NCBI GenBank assembly: GCA_945861305.1
Contig: CAMATW010000010.1
Location: 1 to 64,000, forward strand
Reading direction: 5' to 3'
DNA from: Bordetella parapertussis
Lineage (GTDB): Bacteria; Pseudomonadota; Gammaproteobacteria; Burkholderiales; Burkholderiaceae_C
Length of the DNA: 64,000 nucleotides
Shown here one piece after another: positions 8,555 through 20,319 of the stretch. A program made the position numbers and the translations under genes. Position 1 is the first letter of the stretch. Each line of letters starts with the position of its first letter. The notes below the pieces were generated by a model, which was not told the DNA's origin, searched no databases, and saw nothing but the letters and a program-made list of their open reading frames with translations.

Positions 8555-9241
8555 ATGCATTACCCCCTAGGAACCGTCAAACGTCATATTCAACGTGCTG
8601 ACAGAGGCGCTGTCGAGCAGCTTGGGCTTTACGGTGTTGCAACCGTTCATGAAGCCATGGGCCGTATAGGTTTGATGCACACCATCATGCGACCAATTTA
8701 CACGGGTGCTCGTGTGACTGGTACCGCTGTCACTGTGTTGCTGCATCCCGGTGACAACTGGATGATGCATGTGGTGGCCGAACAAATCCAACCTGGTGAC
8801 ATTGTGGTGGCCGCGCTCACTGCCCCCTGTACCGATGGTTATTTCGGCGACTTGTTGGCCACCTCTTTCATGGCGCGGGGTGCACGTGCCCTCATCATCG
8901 ATGCGGGTGTGCGCGACGTGGCAGAGATCAGGCAAATGGGTTTTCCTGTCTGGAGTCGTGCCATCAGTGCGAAAGGCACGATCAAAGCCACGGTAGGTTC
9001 TGTGAATGTGCCTGTGGTGTGTGCGGGTGCTGCGGTCAACCCAGGTGACGCTATCGTGGCTGACGACGATGGCGTGGTGGTGGTCCCTGCCAGCTTAGCG
9101 CCTCAAGTGGCAGATGCCGCAGCGGCACGTGAAGCCAATGAAGGCGAAAAGCGTGGCAAGTTGGCTTCTGGCGTGTTGGGCTTGGACATGTACAACATGC
9201 GCGAACCACTGGCCAAGGCAGGCCTGAAATACATCGATTGA
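8555..9241 (+). CDS. ligK: 4-carboxy-4-hydroxy-2-oxoadipate aldolase (LigK/PmdF)
   Basis: 228 residues, RraA-like class II aldolase. Family segments include [58 protein letters not shown] and the basic/acidic residues that bind Mg and pyruvate. It cleaves the last intermediate of the 4,5-cleavage pathway to pyruvate and oxaloacetate. It begins directly after the ligJ stop, with an AAGGGAC ribosome binding site inside ligJ. Confidence 0.93.
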   Translation: MHYPLGTVKRHIQRADRGAVEQLGLYGVATVHEAMGRIGLMHTIMRPIYTGARVTGTAVTVLLHPGDNWMMHVVAEQIQPGDIVVAALTAPCTDGYFGDLLATSFMARGARALIIDAGVRDVAEIRQMGFPVWSRAISAKGTIKATVGSVNVPVVCAGAAVNPGDAIVADDDGVVVVPASLAPQVADAAAAREANEGEKRGKLASGVLGLDMYNMREPLAKAGLKYID

Positions 9242-9246
9242 CCTTC

Positions 9247-10167
9247 ATGAAACCCACGACAGGAAACTTCACCAAAACTGATGGCTGGCTGGACTGGTTC
9301 GATGGTCCTGCTAAGCCGCGGTTTGTGCTACCTGCAGGTGCAGTCGATGCACATTGCCATGTCTTTGGCCCAGGTGCAGAGTTCCCTTATGCGCCCGAGC
9401 GCAAATACACCCCTTGTGATGCTTCCAAGGCGCAGTTGTTTGCGCTGCGCGACCACTTGGGCTTTGACAAGAACGTGATCGTGCAAGCCACTTGCCATGG
9501 TGCTGACAACAGCGCCATGTTGGACGCCTTGCGGCATTCTCAGGGCAGGGCACGGGGCGTGGCTACTGTCAAACGTAATGTGAGTGACCAAGCTCTGCAA
9601 GACATGCACGACGCCGGTGTCCGTGGCGTGCGTTTTAATTTCGTCAAACGTTTGGTCGACTTCACACCCAAAGACGAATTGATGGAAATCGCCCAGCGCA
9701 TCAAAACTTGGGGCTGGCATGTGGTCATTTACTTTGAGGCGGTGGACCTGCCCGAGTTGTGGGACTTCTTCACCGCTTTGCCCACCACCGTGGTCGTGGA
9801 CCACATGGGCAGACCCAATGTCCAGCATCCTGTGGATGGACCCGAGTTCAGCTTGTTCATGAAATTCATGCACGAGCATGACAACGTGTGGAGCAAAGTG
9901 TCTTGCCCCGAGCGTTTAAGCATCAGCGGCCCCAGAGCTTTGAATGGCGAACAAAACGCATATCAAGATGTAGTGCCGTTTGCTAGGCTGGTGGTGGAAA
10001 CTTTTCCTGATCGTGTCCTGTGGGGTACCGATTGGCCGCACCCCAATTTGAAGGACCACATGCCCGATGACGGTTTGCTGGTGGACTTCATTCCCCACAT
10101 CGCGGTCAGTCAGGAGTTGCGGCGAAAACTGCTCGTGGACAACCCCATGCGTTTGTATTGGTCCTAA
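9247..10167 (+). CDS. ligI: 2-pyrone-4,6-dicarboxylate hydrolase (LigI/PmdD)
   Basis: 306 residues from ATG 9247. The in-frame TTG at 9238 overlaps ligK and is a weaker choice. Amidohydrolase-superfamily protein with VDAHCHVFGPGAEFPYAPERKY at the N-terminus, VVVDHMGRP in the middle and LWGTDWPHPN near the C-terminus, all characteristic of LigI. It opens the 2-pyrone-4,6-dicarboxylate lactone to 4-oxalomesaconate without a metal. It follows ligK by 5 bp. Confidence 0.93.
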   Translation: MKPTTGNFTKTDGWLDWFDGPAKPRFVLPAGAVDAHCHVFGPGAEFPYAPERKYTPCDASKAQLFALRDHLGFDKNVIVQATCHGADNSAMLDALRHSQGRARGVATVKRNVSDQALQDMHDAGVRGVRFNFVKRLVDFTPKDELMEIAQRIKTWGWHVVIYFEAVDLPELWDFFTALPTTVVVDHMGRPNVQHPVDGPEFSLFMKFMHEHDNVWSKVSCPERLSISGPRALNGEQNAYQDVVPFARLVVETFPDRVLWGTDWPHPNLKDHMPDDGLLVDFIPHIAVSQELRRKLLVDNPMRLYWS

Positions 10168-10180
10168 GGAAACTTAAACC

Positions 10181-10615
10181 ATGGCACTAGATAAACCTTA
10201 CTTGGATGTACCCGGCACCACTATTTTTGATGCGGAGCAGTCACGCAAAGGCTATGGGTTGAACCAATTTTGTATGTCCCTCATGAAAGCCAACAACCGT
10301 GCCCGCTTCAAAGCCAATGAACGCGCCTACCTTGATGAATGGGCCATGAGCGAAGAGCAAAAAGATGCAGTGATGGCTCGCGACCTCAACTGGTGCATTC
10401 GCACGGGCGGCAATATTTATTTCCTTGCCAAGATTGGCGCAACTGACGGCAAAAGCTTTCAGCAAATGGCGGGCAGCATGACGGGTATGACCGAAGAGGA
10501 GTACAGAAATATGATGATCAGTGGCGGTCGCTCGGTGGAAGGCAACCGCTTCATGGGCGAAGACGGCAGCGCTCAAGCGCATCGCCAGCCGCAAGGCAAA
10601 GCAGGAAAGGCCTGA
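10181..10615 (+). CDS. ligA: Protocatechuate 4,5-dioxygenase alpha subunit (LigA/PmdA)
   Basis: 144 residues with an AAGGAAAC ribosome binding site 9-15 bp upstream. The family sequence GYGLNQFCMSLMKANNRARFKANERAYLDEW is read at about residues 24-54 (quoted in two parts: GYGLNQFCMSLMK and NNRARFKANERAYLDEW). The small alpha subunit covers the active site of the catalytic beta subunit encoded 3 bp downstream. Length agrees with LigA (about 139). Confidence 0.95.
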   Translation: MALDKPYLDVPGTTIFDAEQSRKGYGLNQFCMSLMKANNRARFKANERAYLDEWAMSEEQKDAVMARDLNWCIRTGGNIYFLAKIGATDGKSFQQMAGSMTGMTEEEYRNMMISGGRSVEGNRFMGEDGSAQAHRQPQGKAGKA

Positions 10616-12422
<1,807 letters not shown>

Positions 12423-12426
<4 letters not shown>

Positions 12427-13433
12427 ATAAACGTCAAGTTGGCCCTTTCCAAGTTAACCCCATTGGCCTGGGGTGCATGAATATTTGCGCAGTCTATGGA
12501 CCGCCGCCTTCGTTTGCCGATGCAGAGCGCCTGTTGTTAACCGCTTTGGACGAGGGTGTGGATTTTTTCGATACCGCAGCCCTTTATGGCTTTGGTGAGA
12601 GCGAACGTATCATCGGCAAGGTTTTGTCCAAACACCGCAGTCGCTTCATCTTGGCCAGCAAATGCGGCATGCAAGGGGTTGATGTCAACGGTGACGGTAA
12701 AAAAGTGCGAGTGATTGATGGCCGACCCGAAACCATCAAGGCCACCTGCGACGACAGTTTGCGCCGTCTCAACACGGATGTGATTGACCTGTATTACCTG
12801 CACCGCTGGGATAAACGTGTGCCCATCGAGGAAAGCGTAGGCGCTTTGAGTGATTTGGTGCGGGCCGGAAAAATTCGCAGCATTGGCTTGTCTGAGGTAT
12901 CTGCAGTAACTCTTCGCAAAGCCCAAGCCGAGCACCCGATCGCCGCTTTGCAAACCGAGTATTCACTGTGGACCCGAAACCCTGAAATCGCGGTGTTGCA
13001 AGCCTGCCAAGACCTTGGTGTGGCTTTTGTGTCGTTTAGCCCTTTGGCTCGCAAATTCTTATGCAACGACTTGCATGGCACCGCCGATTTATTACCAACC
13101 GATTGGCGTCATACTTCTCCGCGCTTCAATGCCGAGCACTATCCACACAACCTGGCCTTGCTAGGCGCTTATGTGCAAATTGCCAATGAACTTGGCTGCA
13201 CCCCTGCACAACTGGCGCTGGCCTGGGTGCTGCATCAAGCGCCGCACATTGTCACCATCCCCGGAACCGCTCGCGCAGACCATTTGAAAGACAACATGAC
13301 CGCGTTGAACATTCAACTCTCGCCTGAGGTGTTGGCGCGATTGAACCAGACCATCAACCAACACAATGTGGTGGGCAATCGATACAACGCCTTGGCCAGC
13401 AGCGAAGTCGATACCGAAGTTTTTGGGGCTTAA
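12423..13433 (+). CDS. Aldo/keto reductase ending the lig operon
   Basis: 336 residues, AKR fold. The catalytic tetrad is recognisable: Asp in FFDTAALYG, Tyr in the same segment (ALYG), Lys in ILASKCG and His in YYLHRWD. The C-terminal NADP-binding segment is IPGTARADHLKDN. It overlaps ligC by ATGA and is the last gene of the run. It is not part of the canonical 4,5-cleavage route. It might reduce an aldehyde (aromatic aldehyde or stray semialdehyde), but no substrate can be assigned. Confidence 0.88.
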
Positions 13434-13515
13434 TCCCCCCGCAAAAACACCAATTGCAATTATTCCAAATAGGCATACATTGGGCAGATTAATATTTAAT
13501 CTCTAAGAGGATTTT

Positions 13516-13722
13516 ATGAAACTCATTTGGGAGCACTGCCATTTATCTTTGCAGAAGTTCTTTCAGCGCTTATCCGAAAGACTTTACGTTCCCAGTCAGA
13601 CAGGCTCACACGATATGGGAAACCAATACCTAGGCGATTTGGCGAGTTCCTATATAGAGAACAAGGATTTTCAAGTATCTAACCGTCCTGCGTTCAGAGG
13701 CGTGAAATTGAGTAAGCATTGA
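13516..13722 (+). CDS. Small protein of unknown function
   Basis: 68 codons starting 9 bp after a good AAGAGGA ribosome binding site. A possible promoter (TTGCAA, 16 bp, TACATT) lies at about 13453-13480. The product is basic, without signal peptide or membrane segment, and ends FRGVKLSKH. I recognise no family. It lies alone between the lig operon and the tripartite transporter, in AT-richer DNA. Confidence 0.4.
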   Translation: MKLIWEHCHLSLQKFFQRLSERLYVPSQTGSHDMGNQYLGDLASSYIENKDFQVSNRPAFRGVKLSKH

Positions 13723-13833
13723 TTTTTAGGCCAACTTAAGTTTCAAGATCGCATATGCAGTTGGAATAAGTTTTTATGCTTACTATCTTTTAAGGGTTTC
13801 CCTAGTTTTATTCGGGTGTCAGGCGCCTACATT

Positions 13834-13858
13834 TGTCTGGACAGTTGTCAAATCAAAC
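13834..13858. promoter_or_regulatory. Possible operator ahead of the tripartite transporter genes
   Basis: Around 13836-13856 the sequence has TGTC-TG-GACA followed by a second TGTC and flanked by TTTG and CAAA, giving an imperfect inverted repeat just upstream of tctC. No protein can be assigned. The rest of the 13723-13867 gap shows nothing else clear. Confidence 0.2.
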
Positions 13859-13867
13859 AAACCTTAT

Positions 13868-14857
13868 ATGTGCTCGATGAATCATAAAGTAATGGCTGCT
13901 CTGGCAACCCTATTGATCTGTGCTGTTTCATTGGTCCTGCCTTTTCATGCCAATGCACAGACTTATCCGGCTCGACCTATCACCCTGGTGGTGCCTTGGA
14001 GTGCTGGTGGCGGCACTGATGCGATTGCCCGCATCATCGGCAGCCTACTTGAAAAGGAACTCGGACAACCTGTCAACGTCATCAATCGTACCGGTGGCTC
14101 TGGGGTGGTGGGTCATTCTGCGATGGCATCAGCAGTGCCTGACGGTTACACCATCGGTTTGATCACGGTTGAAATAGGCATGATGCATTGGCAGGGGCTG
14201 ACAGAGTTGACCCATTCCTCTTACACACCGATTGCATTGATGAATGCCGATCCGGCAGCGGTCATTGTGCGAGCCGATTCAGCCTATAAAAATATGAATG
14301 ACTTGCTTGCGGCTATCAAGGCCAACCCCGGCAAGTTGAAAGCCAGCGGAACCGGGCAGGGGGGCATTTGGCACCTGGCTATTGCAGGCTTGTTGCGGGA
14401 TCACAAGATTGAACCGTCAAGCGTGCCTTGGGTACCAAGTAACGGGGCTGCCCCTGGTTTGCAAGATCTGGTGGCAGGGGGCATAGACATTGTTCCCGTT
14501 TCCCTGCCAGAGGGGCGCTCATTGATAGACGCAGGCAAGGTGCGCAGCTTGGTATTGATGAGCGACAAACCCTCTGCCTTGTACCCGAATGTCCCCACAC
14601 TGAAAGCCGCTACCGGTAGCACCTGGACGCTGGCTGCTTGGCGCGGGGTGGTGGCACCCAAGGGCTTGCCTTTGGTTTTGCGTGACAAATTAGCTGCTGC
14701 TTTGAAAAAAATTGCAACCAGCAAAGACTACAGCGACTTTATGGGCTCCCGTGGCTTTGGTGTGCTGTATGCACCGCCCGATGACTTTGCTGCGTTCATG
14801 GCCAGATCGAATACAGATTTGGGTGCAACGATGAAGGCCGTGGGCATCGCCAAATAA
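13868..14857 (+). CDS. tctC: Tripartite tricarboxylate transporter substrate-binding protein (TctC/Bug family)
   Basis: 329 residues; ATG 13868 or 13877 are both possible. The signal peptide (MNHKVMAALATLLICAV... to HANAQ) is followed by TYPARPITLVVPWSAGGGTD, the Bug-family start that lines the ligand pocket. NRTGGSGVVGHSAMA and the DKLAAALKKIATS helix are also typical. It binds a carboxylic acid in the periplasm and delivers it to TctA/TctB. Next to lig genes an aromatic acid or a TCA-type acid are equally plausible. Confidence 0.9.
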   Translation: MCSMNHKVMAALATLLICAVSLVLPFHANAQTYPARPITLVVPWSAGGGTDAIARIIGSLLEKELGQPVNVINRTGGSGVVGHSAMASAVPDGYTIGLITVEIGMMHWQGLTELTHSSYTPIALMNADPAAVIVRADSAYKNMNDLLAAIKANPGKLKASGTGQGGIWHLAIAGLLRDHKIEPSSVPWVPSNGAAPGLQDLVAGGIDIVPVSLPEGRSLIDAGKVRSLVLMSDKPSALYPNVPTLKAATGSTWTLAAWRGVVAPKGLPLVLRDKLAAALKKIATSKDYSDFMGSRGFGVLYAPPDDFAAFMARSNTDLGATMKAVGIAK

Positions 14858-14864
14858 GTCGCCT

Positions 14865-15338
14865 ATGAAAATCAATGATGCCGTCTTCGGTCTTTTGCTC
14901 ACGCTGATCAGTCTTGCGGTATTGCACACCATACAGTCCTACCCTGATATTGCGGGACAGCAAGTTGGTCCGGCTCTCTTTCCGGGCTTGATTGCTATTC
15001 TTCTTGGGGTCTGCGGTATCGTTTTGATTTACCGTGGTTGGCAATCACGTCAACTTGTGCCTTGGTTGCAAGCGGCCGATTGGTGGCATTCTCGACGTCA
15101 TCTGACCGGATTCATACTGCTCATAGCCGGTATTGTTTTTTATATGGTGGCATCCGAAGACCTTGGTTTTTTACCAACTGCATGCTTGCTGATGTGGGCG
15201 CTGATGGTGAACCTGAAAGTGGCACCTGTACGTGCGGCCGTCTTGTCGCTTCTCTTGAGTGCCTTGGTGCATTTTGCTTTTTATACCTTGCTGCGTGTGC
15301 CATTGCCTTGGGGTGTGTTGACCCCCTGGGCCTGGTAA
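14865..15338 (+). CDS. tctB: Tripartite tricarboxylate transporter small membrane subunit (TctB)
   Basis: 157 residues with about four membrane segments. The TctB-like pattern is a first helix with IQSYPDIAGQQVGPALFPGLIAI, a central helix, and a C-terminal helix ending LLRVPLPWGVLTPW. It starts 7 bp after tctC and ends 19 bp before tctA. TctB families are poorly conserved, so order and topology carry the call. Confidence 0.85.
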   Translation: MKINDAVFGLLLTLISLAVLHTIQSYPDIAGQQVGPALFPGLIAILLGVCGIVLIYRGWQSRQLVPWLQAADWWHSRRHLTGFILLIAGIVFYMVASEDLGFLPTACLLMWALMVNLKVAPVRAAVLSLLLSALVHFAFYTLLRVPLPWGVLTPWAW

Positions 15339-15357
15339 GGTTAAAGGGAAACAACTT

Positions 15358-16848
15358 ATGTGGACCGCGATTTCTCAGGCTTTCAGCATGGTGTTCGACC
15401 CATACACCTTGCTGGTCATGGTGTTAGCCTCCATGTACGGATTGTTCGTTGGCGCGGTGCCCGGACTCACCGCCACCATGGCCACTGCCTTGCTGGTGCC
15501 GGTTACTTTTTTTATGGCGCCGATTCCTGCCATCGCCGCCATCGTCACAGCCACTGCGATGGCAATTTTTTCCGGCGATATACCCGGTTGTTTATTGCGC
15601 ATCCCTGGTACACCAGCCTCTGCTGCCTATACCGATGAAGCATTTGCTATGACCCGCAAAGGCCAAGCCGAATTAGCGCTAGGGGCAGGTCTTGTATTTT
15701 CTGTCGTCGGTGGTTTGTTTGGCACTGTAGTCTTGATTTTTGCTGCGCCTACTCTGGCAGATTTTGCTATTCAATTCAGCTCATATGAATATTTCTGGCT
15801 GGTGCTGCTTGGTTTGACATGTGCAGTGTTCATCACTTCGAGTCATCCACTCAAAGGCATGGTGACTTTGTCGTTGGGTTTGCTGATCGCGTGTGTCGGG
15901 CTAGGCAATCCCGCCGGATTTCCCAGGTTTACTTTCGGCTCAGCTGAGATGACCGGTGGTATTGGCATGATTCCGATGATGATCGGCATGTTCGCAATTT
16001 CCGAGGTGATTCGCTTTGTGGTGGACACCGCCCCACCGGCCCAACTGGTGACTGACAAAGTAGGCAATGTGCTGGCCGGTCAATGGGCGCTGGCCAAAAA
16101 ATACCCTGTGCAGATTTTGCGCGGCAGTGCATTAGGTACGCTCGTGGGTGCATTACCAGGGGCAGGTGCTGATATTGCCGCATGGATGTCGTATGCCATC
16201 AGCAAGAAATTTTCCAAAGAACCCGAAAAATTCGGTACCGGCCATGTCGAAGGCATTGTCGAATCCGGTGCTGCCAACAACAGTGCGCTGGCCGGTGCTT
16301 GGATACCCGCATTGGTGTTTGGCATACCTGGCGACAGCATCACCGCCATCGTCATCGGAGTGCTTTACATGAAGAACATGAACCCGGGACCAACTTTGTT
16401 TGTTACTCAGCCTCAGAATATTTATGCTGTATTTCTACTCTTCATCATGGCCAACATCATCATGCTTCCCATGGGTATTTTGTGTATCAAGGTCGCCAAA
16501 AAAATCCTTAAAGTACCACGCAATGTTTTGATGCCGCTTATTCTTTTGTTTTGCACTGTGGGAACTTTTGCCATCAACAACTCCTTGTTCGATGTCGGCG
16601 TGATGCTGGCTGCCGGTTTGCTGGCTTATGTTCTGGAAGAAAATGACTTCCCGATTGCACCAGCCATTCTTGGCGTGGTCTTAGGTGGCATGCTGGAGGA
16701 AAACTTCATCACATCAATGATCAAGTCCAATGGCGATCTCAGCGCTTTCTTCGGTCGACCCATTGCTGCCTTTCTCGGCATAGCTACCTTGTTAGTCTGG
16801 TTTGTTCCGATCTGCTTGAGGTTTTGGCGAGCTCGTTACACAGGCTGA
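15358..16848 (+). CDS. tctA: Tripartite tricarboxylate transporter large permease (TctA)
   Basis: 496 residues with about 10-12 membrane segments. The two family repeats are visible in GAVPGLTATMATALLVPVTF and GALPGAGADIAAWMSYAISK. IPGTPASAAYTDEAFAMTRKG and FGIPGDSITAIVIGVLYM mark the substrate pathway. It is the main channel of the TctABC secondary transporter, driven by the ion gradient. It overlaps the convergent DMT gene by 13 bp. Confidence 0.94.
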   Translation: MWTAISQAFSMVFDPYTLLVMVLASMYGLFVGAVPGLTATMATALLVPVTFFMAPIPAIAAIVTATAMAIFSGDIPGCLLRIPGTPASAAYTDEAFAMTRKGQAELALGAGLVFSVVGGLFGTVVLIFAAPTLADFAIQFSSYEYFWLVLLGLTCAVFITSSHPLKGMVTLSLGLLIACVGLGNPAGFPRFTFGSAEMTGGIGMIPMMIGMFAISEVIRFVVDTAPPAQLVTDKVGNVLAGQWALAKKYPVQILRGSALGTLVGALPGAGADIAAWMSYAISKKFSKEPEKFGTGHVEGIVESGAANNSALAGAWIPALVFGIPGDSITAIVIGVLYMKNMNPGPTLFVTQPQNIYAVFLLFIMANIIMLPMGILCIKVAKKILKVPRNVLMPLILLFCTVGTFAINNSLFDVGVMLAAGLLAYVLEENDFPIAPAILGVVLGGMLEENFITSMIKSNGDLSAFFGRPIAAFLGIATLLVWFVPICLRFWRARYTG

Positions 16849-17705
16849 CTGCGCATCATCATCAAGCCTGCACCGACCAGCAAGACCATTCCGCACCAGG
16901 CCATTGTGTTGGGAATATCGCCCCAAACCACAAACCCCATGACAACCGCTGTAAGCAGGCCCACATAGCGAAAGGGAGCGACCACCGTCAAGTCGGCACT
17001 GCGCGTGCTTTGAATCAGCAGGAAATAACCGATGCTAAGTAGCGCCGCTGCGCCACCCAAGCACGCCCAAGAGACCATGCTTACCGCTGCCCAGTCTTGC
17101 CACAAACTCCACACACCCGCCATCAACGTGGCAGTGGTCGCTGTGCACAAGGTCACCATCAAGGATGGAATATTCGACGGCACAAAACGCATGCTGATGT
17201 CGCGCAAAGCGTGCAACAAGGTGCCACCCAAACAGACCCAAGCCCAAAGGTTAAAACCCTCTGCCTGAGGTTGCACCACCAACAATACGCCGACAAAACC
17301 GGTGGCGATGATGAGCCAGTGGCGAAGGCTGACGCGAACACCCAAGAGCAAGCCCGACAGCAAAGCAATCAACAAAGGGGTTGTCATATTGATAGCTGTT
17401 GCGTTGGCCAAGGGCATGTGAAACATTGCAGTCAGATACACCAGACTGGCCAAACCATCTAAACATGAACGAATCAATACCCAGCGGTCACGCAAAACTG
17501 TGATGGCGCTGCGTGGGTTTTTGAAAGTGCCCATGTAAACACACAGCAATGCCAAACCCAGCATGGCCAAAAGGCCACGCAAAAAAATCAGTTGGGATGG
17601 GGGCAGACTGGCGCTGACGTACTTGACCAGCGAGTCGTTTAAAACAAAACTGGCCATACCGACCGACATGGCGATCACGCCACGTCGGTTGTTGGCTGCG
17701 GTCAT
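16836..17705 (-). CDS. DMT superfamily (EamA) transporter
   Basis: 289 residues, ten predicted membrane helices as two EamA repeats. [20 protein letters not shown] and [23 protein letters not shown] belong to the first repeat, and [28 protein letters not shown] (quoted only as family-like region) to the second. It would export a small metabolite, but the substrate is unknown. Its ATG overlaps the rpoD stop (ATGA), so it may be expressed from the rpoD transcript. Confidence 0.9.
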   Translation of the reverse strand: MTAANNRRGVIAMSVGMASFVLNDSLVKYVSASLPPSQLIFLRGLLAMLGLALLCVYMGTFKNPRSAITVLRDRWVLIRSCLDGLASLVYLTAMFHMPLANATAINMTTPLLIALLSGLLLGVRVSLRHWLIIATGFVGVLLVVQPQAEGFNLWAWVCLGGTLLHALRDISMRFVPSNIPSLMVTLCTATTATLMAGVWSLWQDWAAVSMVSWACLGGAAALLSIGYFLLIQSTRSADLTVVAPFRYVGLLTAVVMGFVVWGDIPNTMAWCGMVLLVGAGLMMMRSQPV

Positions 17706-20116
17706 AGGGTGTCGATGAAACTGCGCAGTTTGTCGGAGCGGCTGGGGTGCTTGAGTTTGCGCAAAGCCTTGGCTTCAATTTGGCGAATGCGCTCGCGTGT
17801 GACGTCAAACTGTTTGCCCACCTCTTCCAAGGTGTGGTCGTTGTCCATCTCGATACCAAAGCGCATACGCAGCACCTTGGCTTCGCGGGGTGTGAGGCCA
17901 TCCAAGATTTCTTTCACCACGTCACGCAAGCCAGCTTGCATGGCGGCCTCTAGAGGCGCTGTGTTGGCGCCGTCTTCGATGAAGTCGCCCAAGTGCGAAT
18001 CGTCATCGTCGCCAATGGGCGTTTCCATGGAGATAGGCTCTTTGGCAATCTTCATGATCTTGCGGATCTTGTCCTCAGGCATCTCCATTTTTTCAGCCAA
18101 GACCGAGGCATCGGGCTCGAAGCCAAACTCTTGCAAGTGCTGGCGGCTGATGCGGTTCATCTTGTTGATGGTCTCGATCATGTGCACCGGAATACGGATG
18201 GTGCGGGCCTGATCTGCGATGGAGCGGGTGATGGCTTGGCGAATCCACCAAGTGGCGTAGGTCGAGAATTTGTAGCCACGGCGGTACTCGAATTTGTCCA
18301 CGGCCTTCATTAGGCCGATGTTGCCCTCTTGGATCAAGTCAAGGAACTGCAATCCACGGTTGGTGTATTTCTTGGCAATCGAGATGACCAAACGCAAGTT
18401 GGCCTCAATCATTTCCTTCTTGGCGTTGCGTGAGGAGCGTTCGCCTTCGTTCATGCGTTTGTTGATGTCCTTGAGTTCGGCCAAGGGAACCACCACGCGG
18501 GTTTGTATATCTGTGAGTTTTTGCTGCAACTCTTGGATAGCGGGAATATTGCGGGTCATGGTGACGGACCAAGGCTTGGCCGCAGCAGACTGCTTTTCCA
18601 CCCACTTCAGGTTCAGCAAATTGACGGGAAACTCTTTGATGAACATGTCTTGCGTCATACCGCAGCGGTCAACAATGATACGGCGCAGTTCGCGTTCTTT
18701 TTTGCGCACATCATCGACTTGTGAGCGCACCAAGTCGCACAGTTTTTCAATCGTACGTGCGGTAAAACGTACAGTCATCAACTCTTCGCTGATAGATTTT
18801 TGGATTTTCAAATAGGTGGGTGAACCGTAGCCTTCTTTGTCAAATGCTTTGCGCATCTTTTCAAACAATGTTTGCACACGTTCAAAGCGGGTGAGGGCTT
18901 CGGTTTTGAGTTCTTCAAGCTTCTTGGTGAGCGCTTTAGAACCGCCTTTGCCGTCGTCATCATCGGAGTCATCAAACTCGTCGAAATCTTCTTCGGCCAC
19001 ATAGTCGTCAGCTTCGTTGGCGTTGCTAAAGCCGTCAACGATGGTGGAGATGACCACCTTGCCTTCGCGTATGTCTTCGGCCATGCGCAAAATTTCAGCG
19101 ACTGTGGCAGGGGATGCGCTGATGGCTTCCATCATCGCCATCAAACCGCCTTCGATGCGCTTGGCAATTTCAATTTCGCCTTCGCGTGTCAGCAACTCCA
19201 CGGTGCCCATCTCGCGCATATACATGCGCACAGGGTCGGTGGTGCGGCCAAATTCGCTGTCCACGGTGGACAAAGCCGCTTCGGCTTCTTCTTCAGCCTC
19301 TTCTTCACTTGCCACGGTCGGGCCGGTGTTGGTGATGAGCAAGGTTTCCGCGTCAGGGGTTTGTTCGTAAACCTGCACGCCCATGTCGTTCAACATGGTG
19401 ATGACGACTTCCATGGTCTCAGCGTCAACCAGTTTGTCGGGTAAGTGGTCGGAGATTTCGCCGTGTGTCAGGTAGCCACGGGTTTTGCCAAGCTTGATCA
19501 GGGTCTTCAGGCGCGAGCGGCGTTTGGCCAAGTCTTCTTCGGACAGAACGGCTTCGTCCAAACCAAACTCTTTCATCAAGGCGCGTTCTTTGGCCTTGCT
19601 GATCTTCATGCGCAAAGGCTTGACCTTCTCACCAGTGGCCACGGTTTCTTCGGCAAATTCGGCCTCTAAGTCGACCAAGTCTTCATCAGCAGGAAGACCT
19701 TTTTTAGCTGCTTTGCCCTTAGGGTTGGGCTTGCCGGAGGCCTTGGGTGGTTTGGCTTTTTCACCGCTGGGTTTGACAGGTTTTTTTGCCGCTGGCTTGG
19801 CGGCAGCTTTGACGGAAGCTGATTTGGCAGCGGGTTTAGCAGCAGGTTTAGCCGCAGGCTTGGCAGCTACCTTAGCAGCAGGTTTGGCCGCAGTTTTCGC
19901 AACTGGCTTAGTGGGTGCTTTGGCAGCAGGCTTGGCAGCGGTTTTGGCTACAGGCTTAACTACAGGCTTTGCAAAAGGTTTTGCAACAGGTTTGGCGGGG
20001 GCTTTTTTGGCAGTCGACACAGGAGAGGCTTTCTTAGGGACAGGTTTCGCAGAGGATGCTGATGGTTTAGAGGCTGTTTTGGCCTTGGCAGGCTTGGTGG
20101 ACTTCTTGGCTGGCAT
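17702..20116 (-). CDS. rpoD: RNA polymerase primary sigma factor RpoD (sigma-70)
   Basis: 804 residues, longer than typical (613 in E. coli). Residues 1 to about 140 are a low-complexity Lys/Ala/Pro tract with AAKPAAK-like repeats. Region 1.1 follows (about 175-260), then region 1.2 ([21 protein letters not shown]). An acidic linker has [12 protein letters not shown]. Region 2 has [18 protein letters not shown] and [13 protein letters not shown]. Region 4 has [15 protein letters not shown] and [16 protein letters not shown]. It directs housekeeping transcription. It is downstream of dnaG, as in many proteobacteria. Confidence 0.97.
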   Translation of the reverse strand: MPAKKSTKPAKAKTASKPSASSAKPVPKKASPVSTAKKAPAKPVAKPFAKPVVKPVAKTAAKPAAKAPTKPVAKTAAKPAAKVAAKPAAKPAAKPAAKSASVKAAAKPAAKKPVKPSGEKAKPPKASGKPNPKGKAAKKGLPADEDLVDLEAEFAEETVATGEKVKPLRMKISKAKERALMKEFGLDEAVLSEEDLAKRRSRLKTLIKLGKTRGYLTHGEISDHLPDKLVDAETMEVVITMLNDMGVQVYEQTPDAETLLITNTGPTVASEEEAEEEAEAALSTVDSEFGRTTDPVRMYMREMGTVELLTREGEIEIAKRIEGGLMAMMEAISASPATVAEILRMAEDIREGKVVISTIVDGFSNANEADDYVAEEDFDEFDDSDDDDGKGGSKALTKKLEELKTEALTRFERVQTLFEKMRKAFDKEGYGSPTYLKIQKSISEELMTVRFTARTIEKLCDLVRSQVDDVRKKERELRRIIVDRCGMTQDMFIKEFPVNLLNLKWVEKQSAAAKPWSVTMTRNIPAIQELQQKLTDIQTRVVVPLAELKDINKRMNEGERSSRNAKKEMIEANLRLVISIAKKYTNRGLQFLDLIQEGNIGLMKAVDKFEYRRGYKFSTYATWWIRQAITRSIADQARTIRIPVHMIETINKMNRISRQHLQEFGFEPDASVLAEKMEMPEDKIRKIMKIAKEPISMETPIGDDDDSHLGDFIEDGANTAPLEAAMQAGLRDVVKEILDGLTPREAKVLRMRFGIEMDNDHTLEEVGKQFDVTRERIRQIEAKALRKLKHPSRSDKLRSFIDTL

Positions 20117-20310
20117 GTCAATCCTTGAAAAACAAAAAGGGGTATCGGCGTGCGTTGAAAGCGCGCTAATGGGACAGTGGCAGGGGTTCCAAGCAAGTTG
20201 AAAGGGCGATCATTTGGTGTGCAATCCTTGCGGTGAACGGCGGGTTGTGAACTGCGTCACGGTTGGCCTGGCCCGGAGGTTTTGCTGTCGCGCTTGCTCA
20301 AGAAATGTGG

Positions 20311-20319
20311 ATTATACCA
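20311..20319 (-). promoter_or_regulatory. Extended -10 element (TGGTATAAT) of a probable rpoD promoter
   Basis: On the minus strand TGGTATAAT matches the extended -10 consensus TGnTATAAT and includes the dnaG stop codon TAA. No good -35 lies 16-18 bp upstream, which is usual for extended -10 promoters. It would start transcription in the 195-bp gap before rpoD (20117-20311). I saw nothing else in that gap. Confidence 0.5.

Noticed and set aside
18872..19444. 190-codon plus-strand frame inside rpoD
   Set aside because: It is antisense to the strongly conserved rpoD, lies in a low-complexity acidic part and shows no recognisable domain.
19485..20201. 238-codon plus-strand frame opposite the Lys/Ala/Pro tract
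   Set aside because: A by-product of the repetitive coding sequence; antisense of Ala/Lys repeats gives Leu/Ala/Gly-rich frames that look membrane-like.
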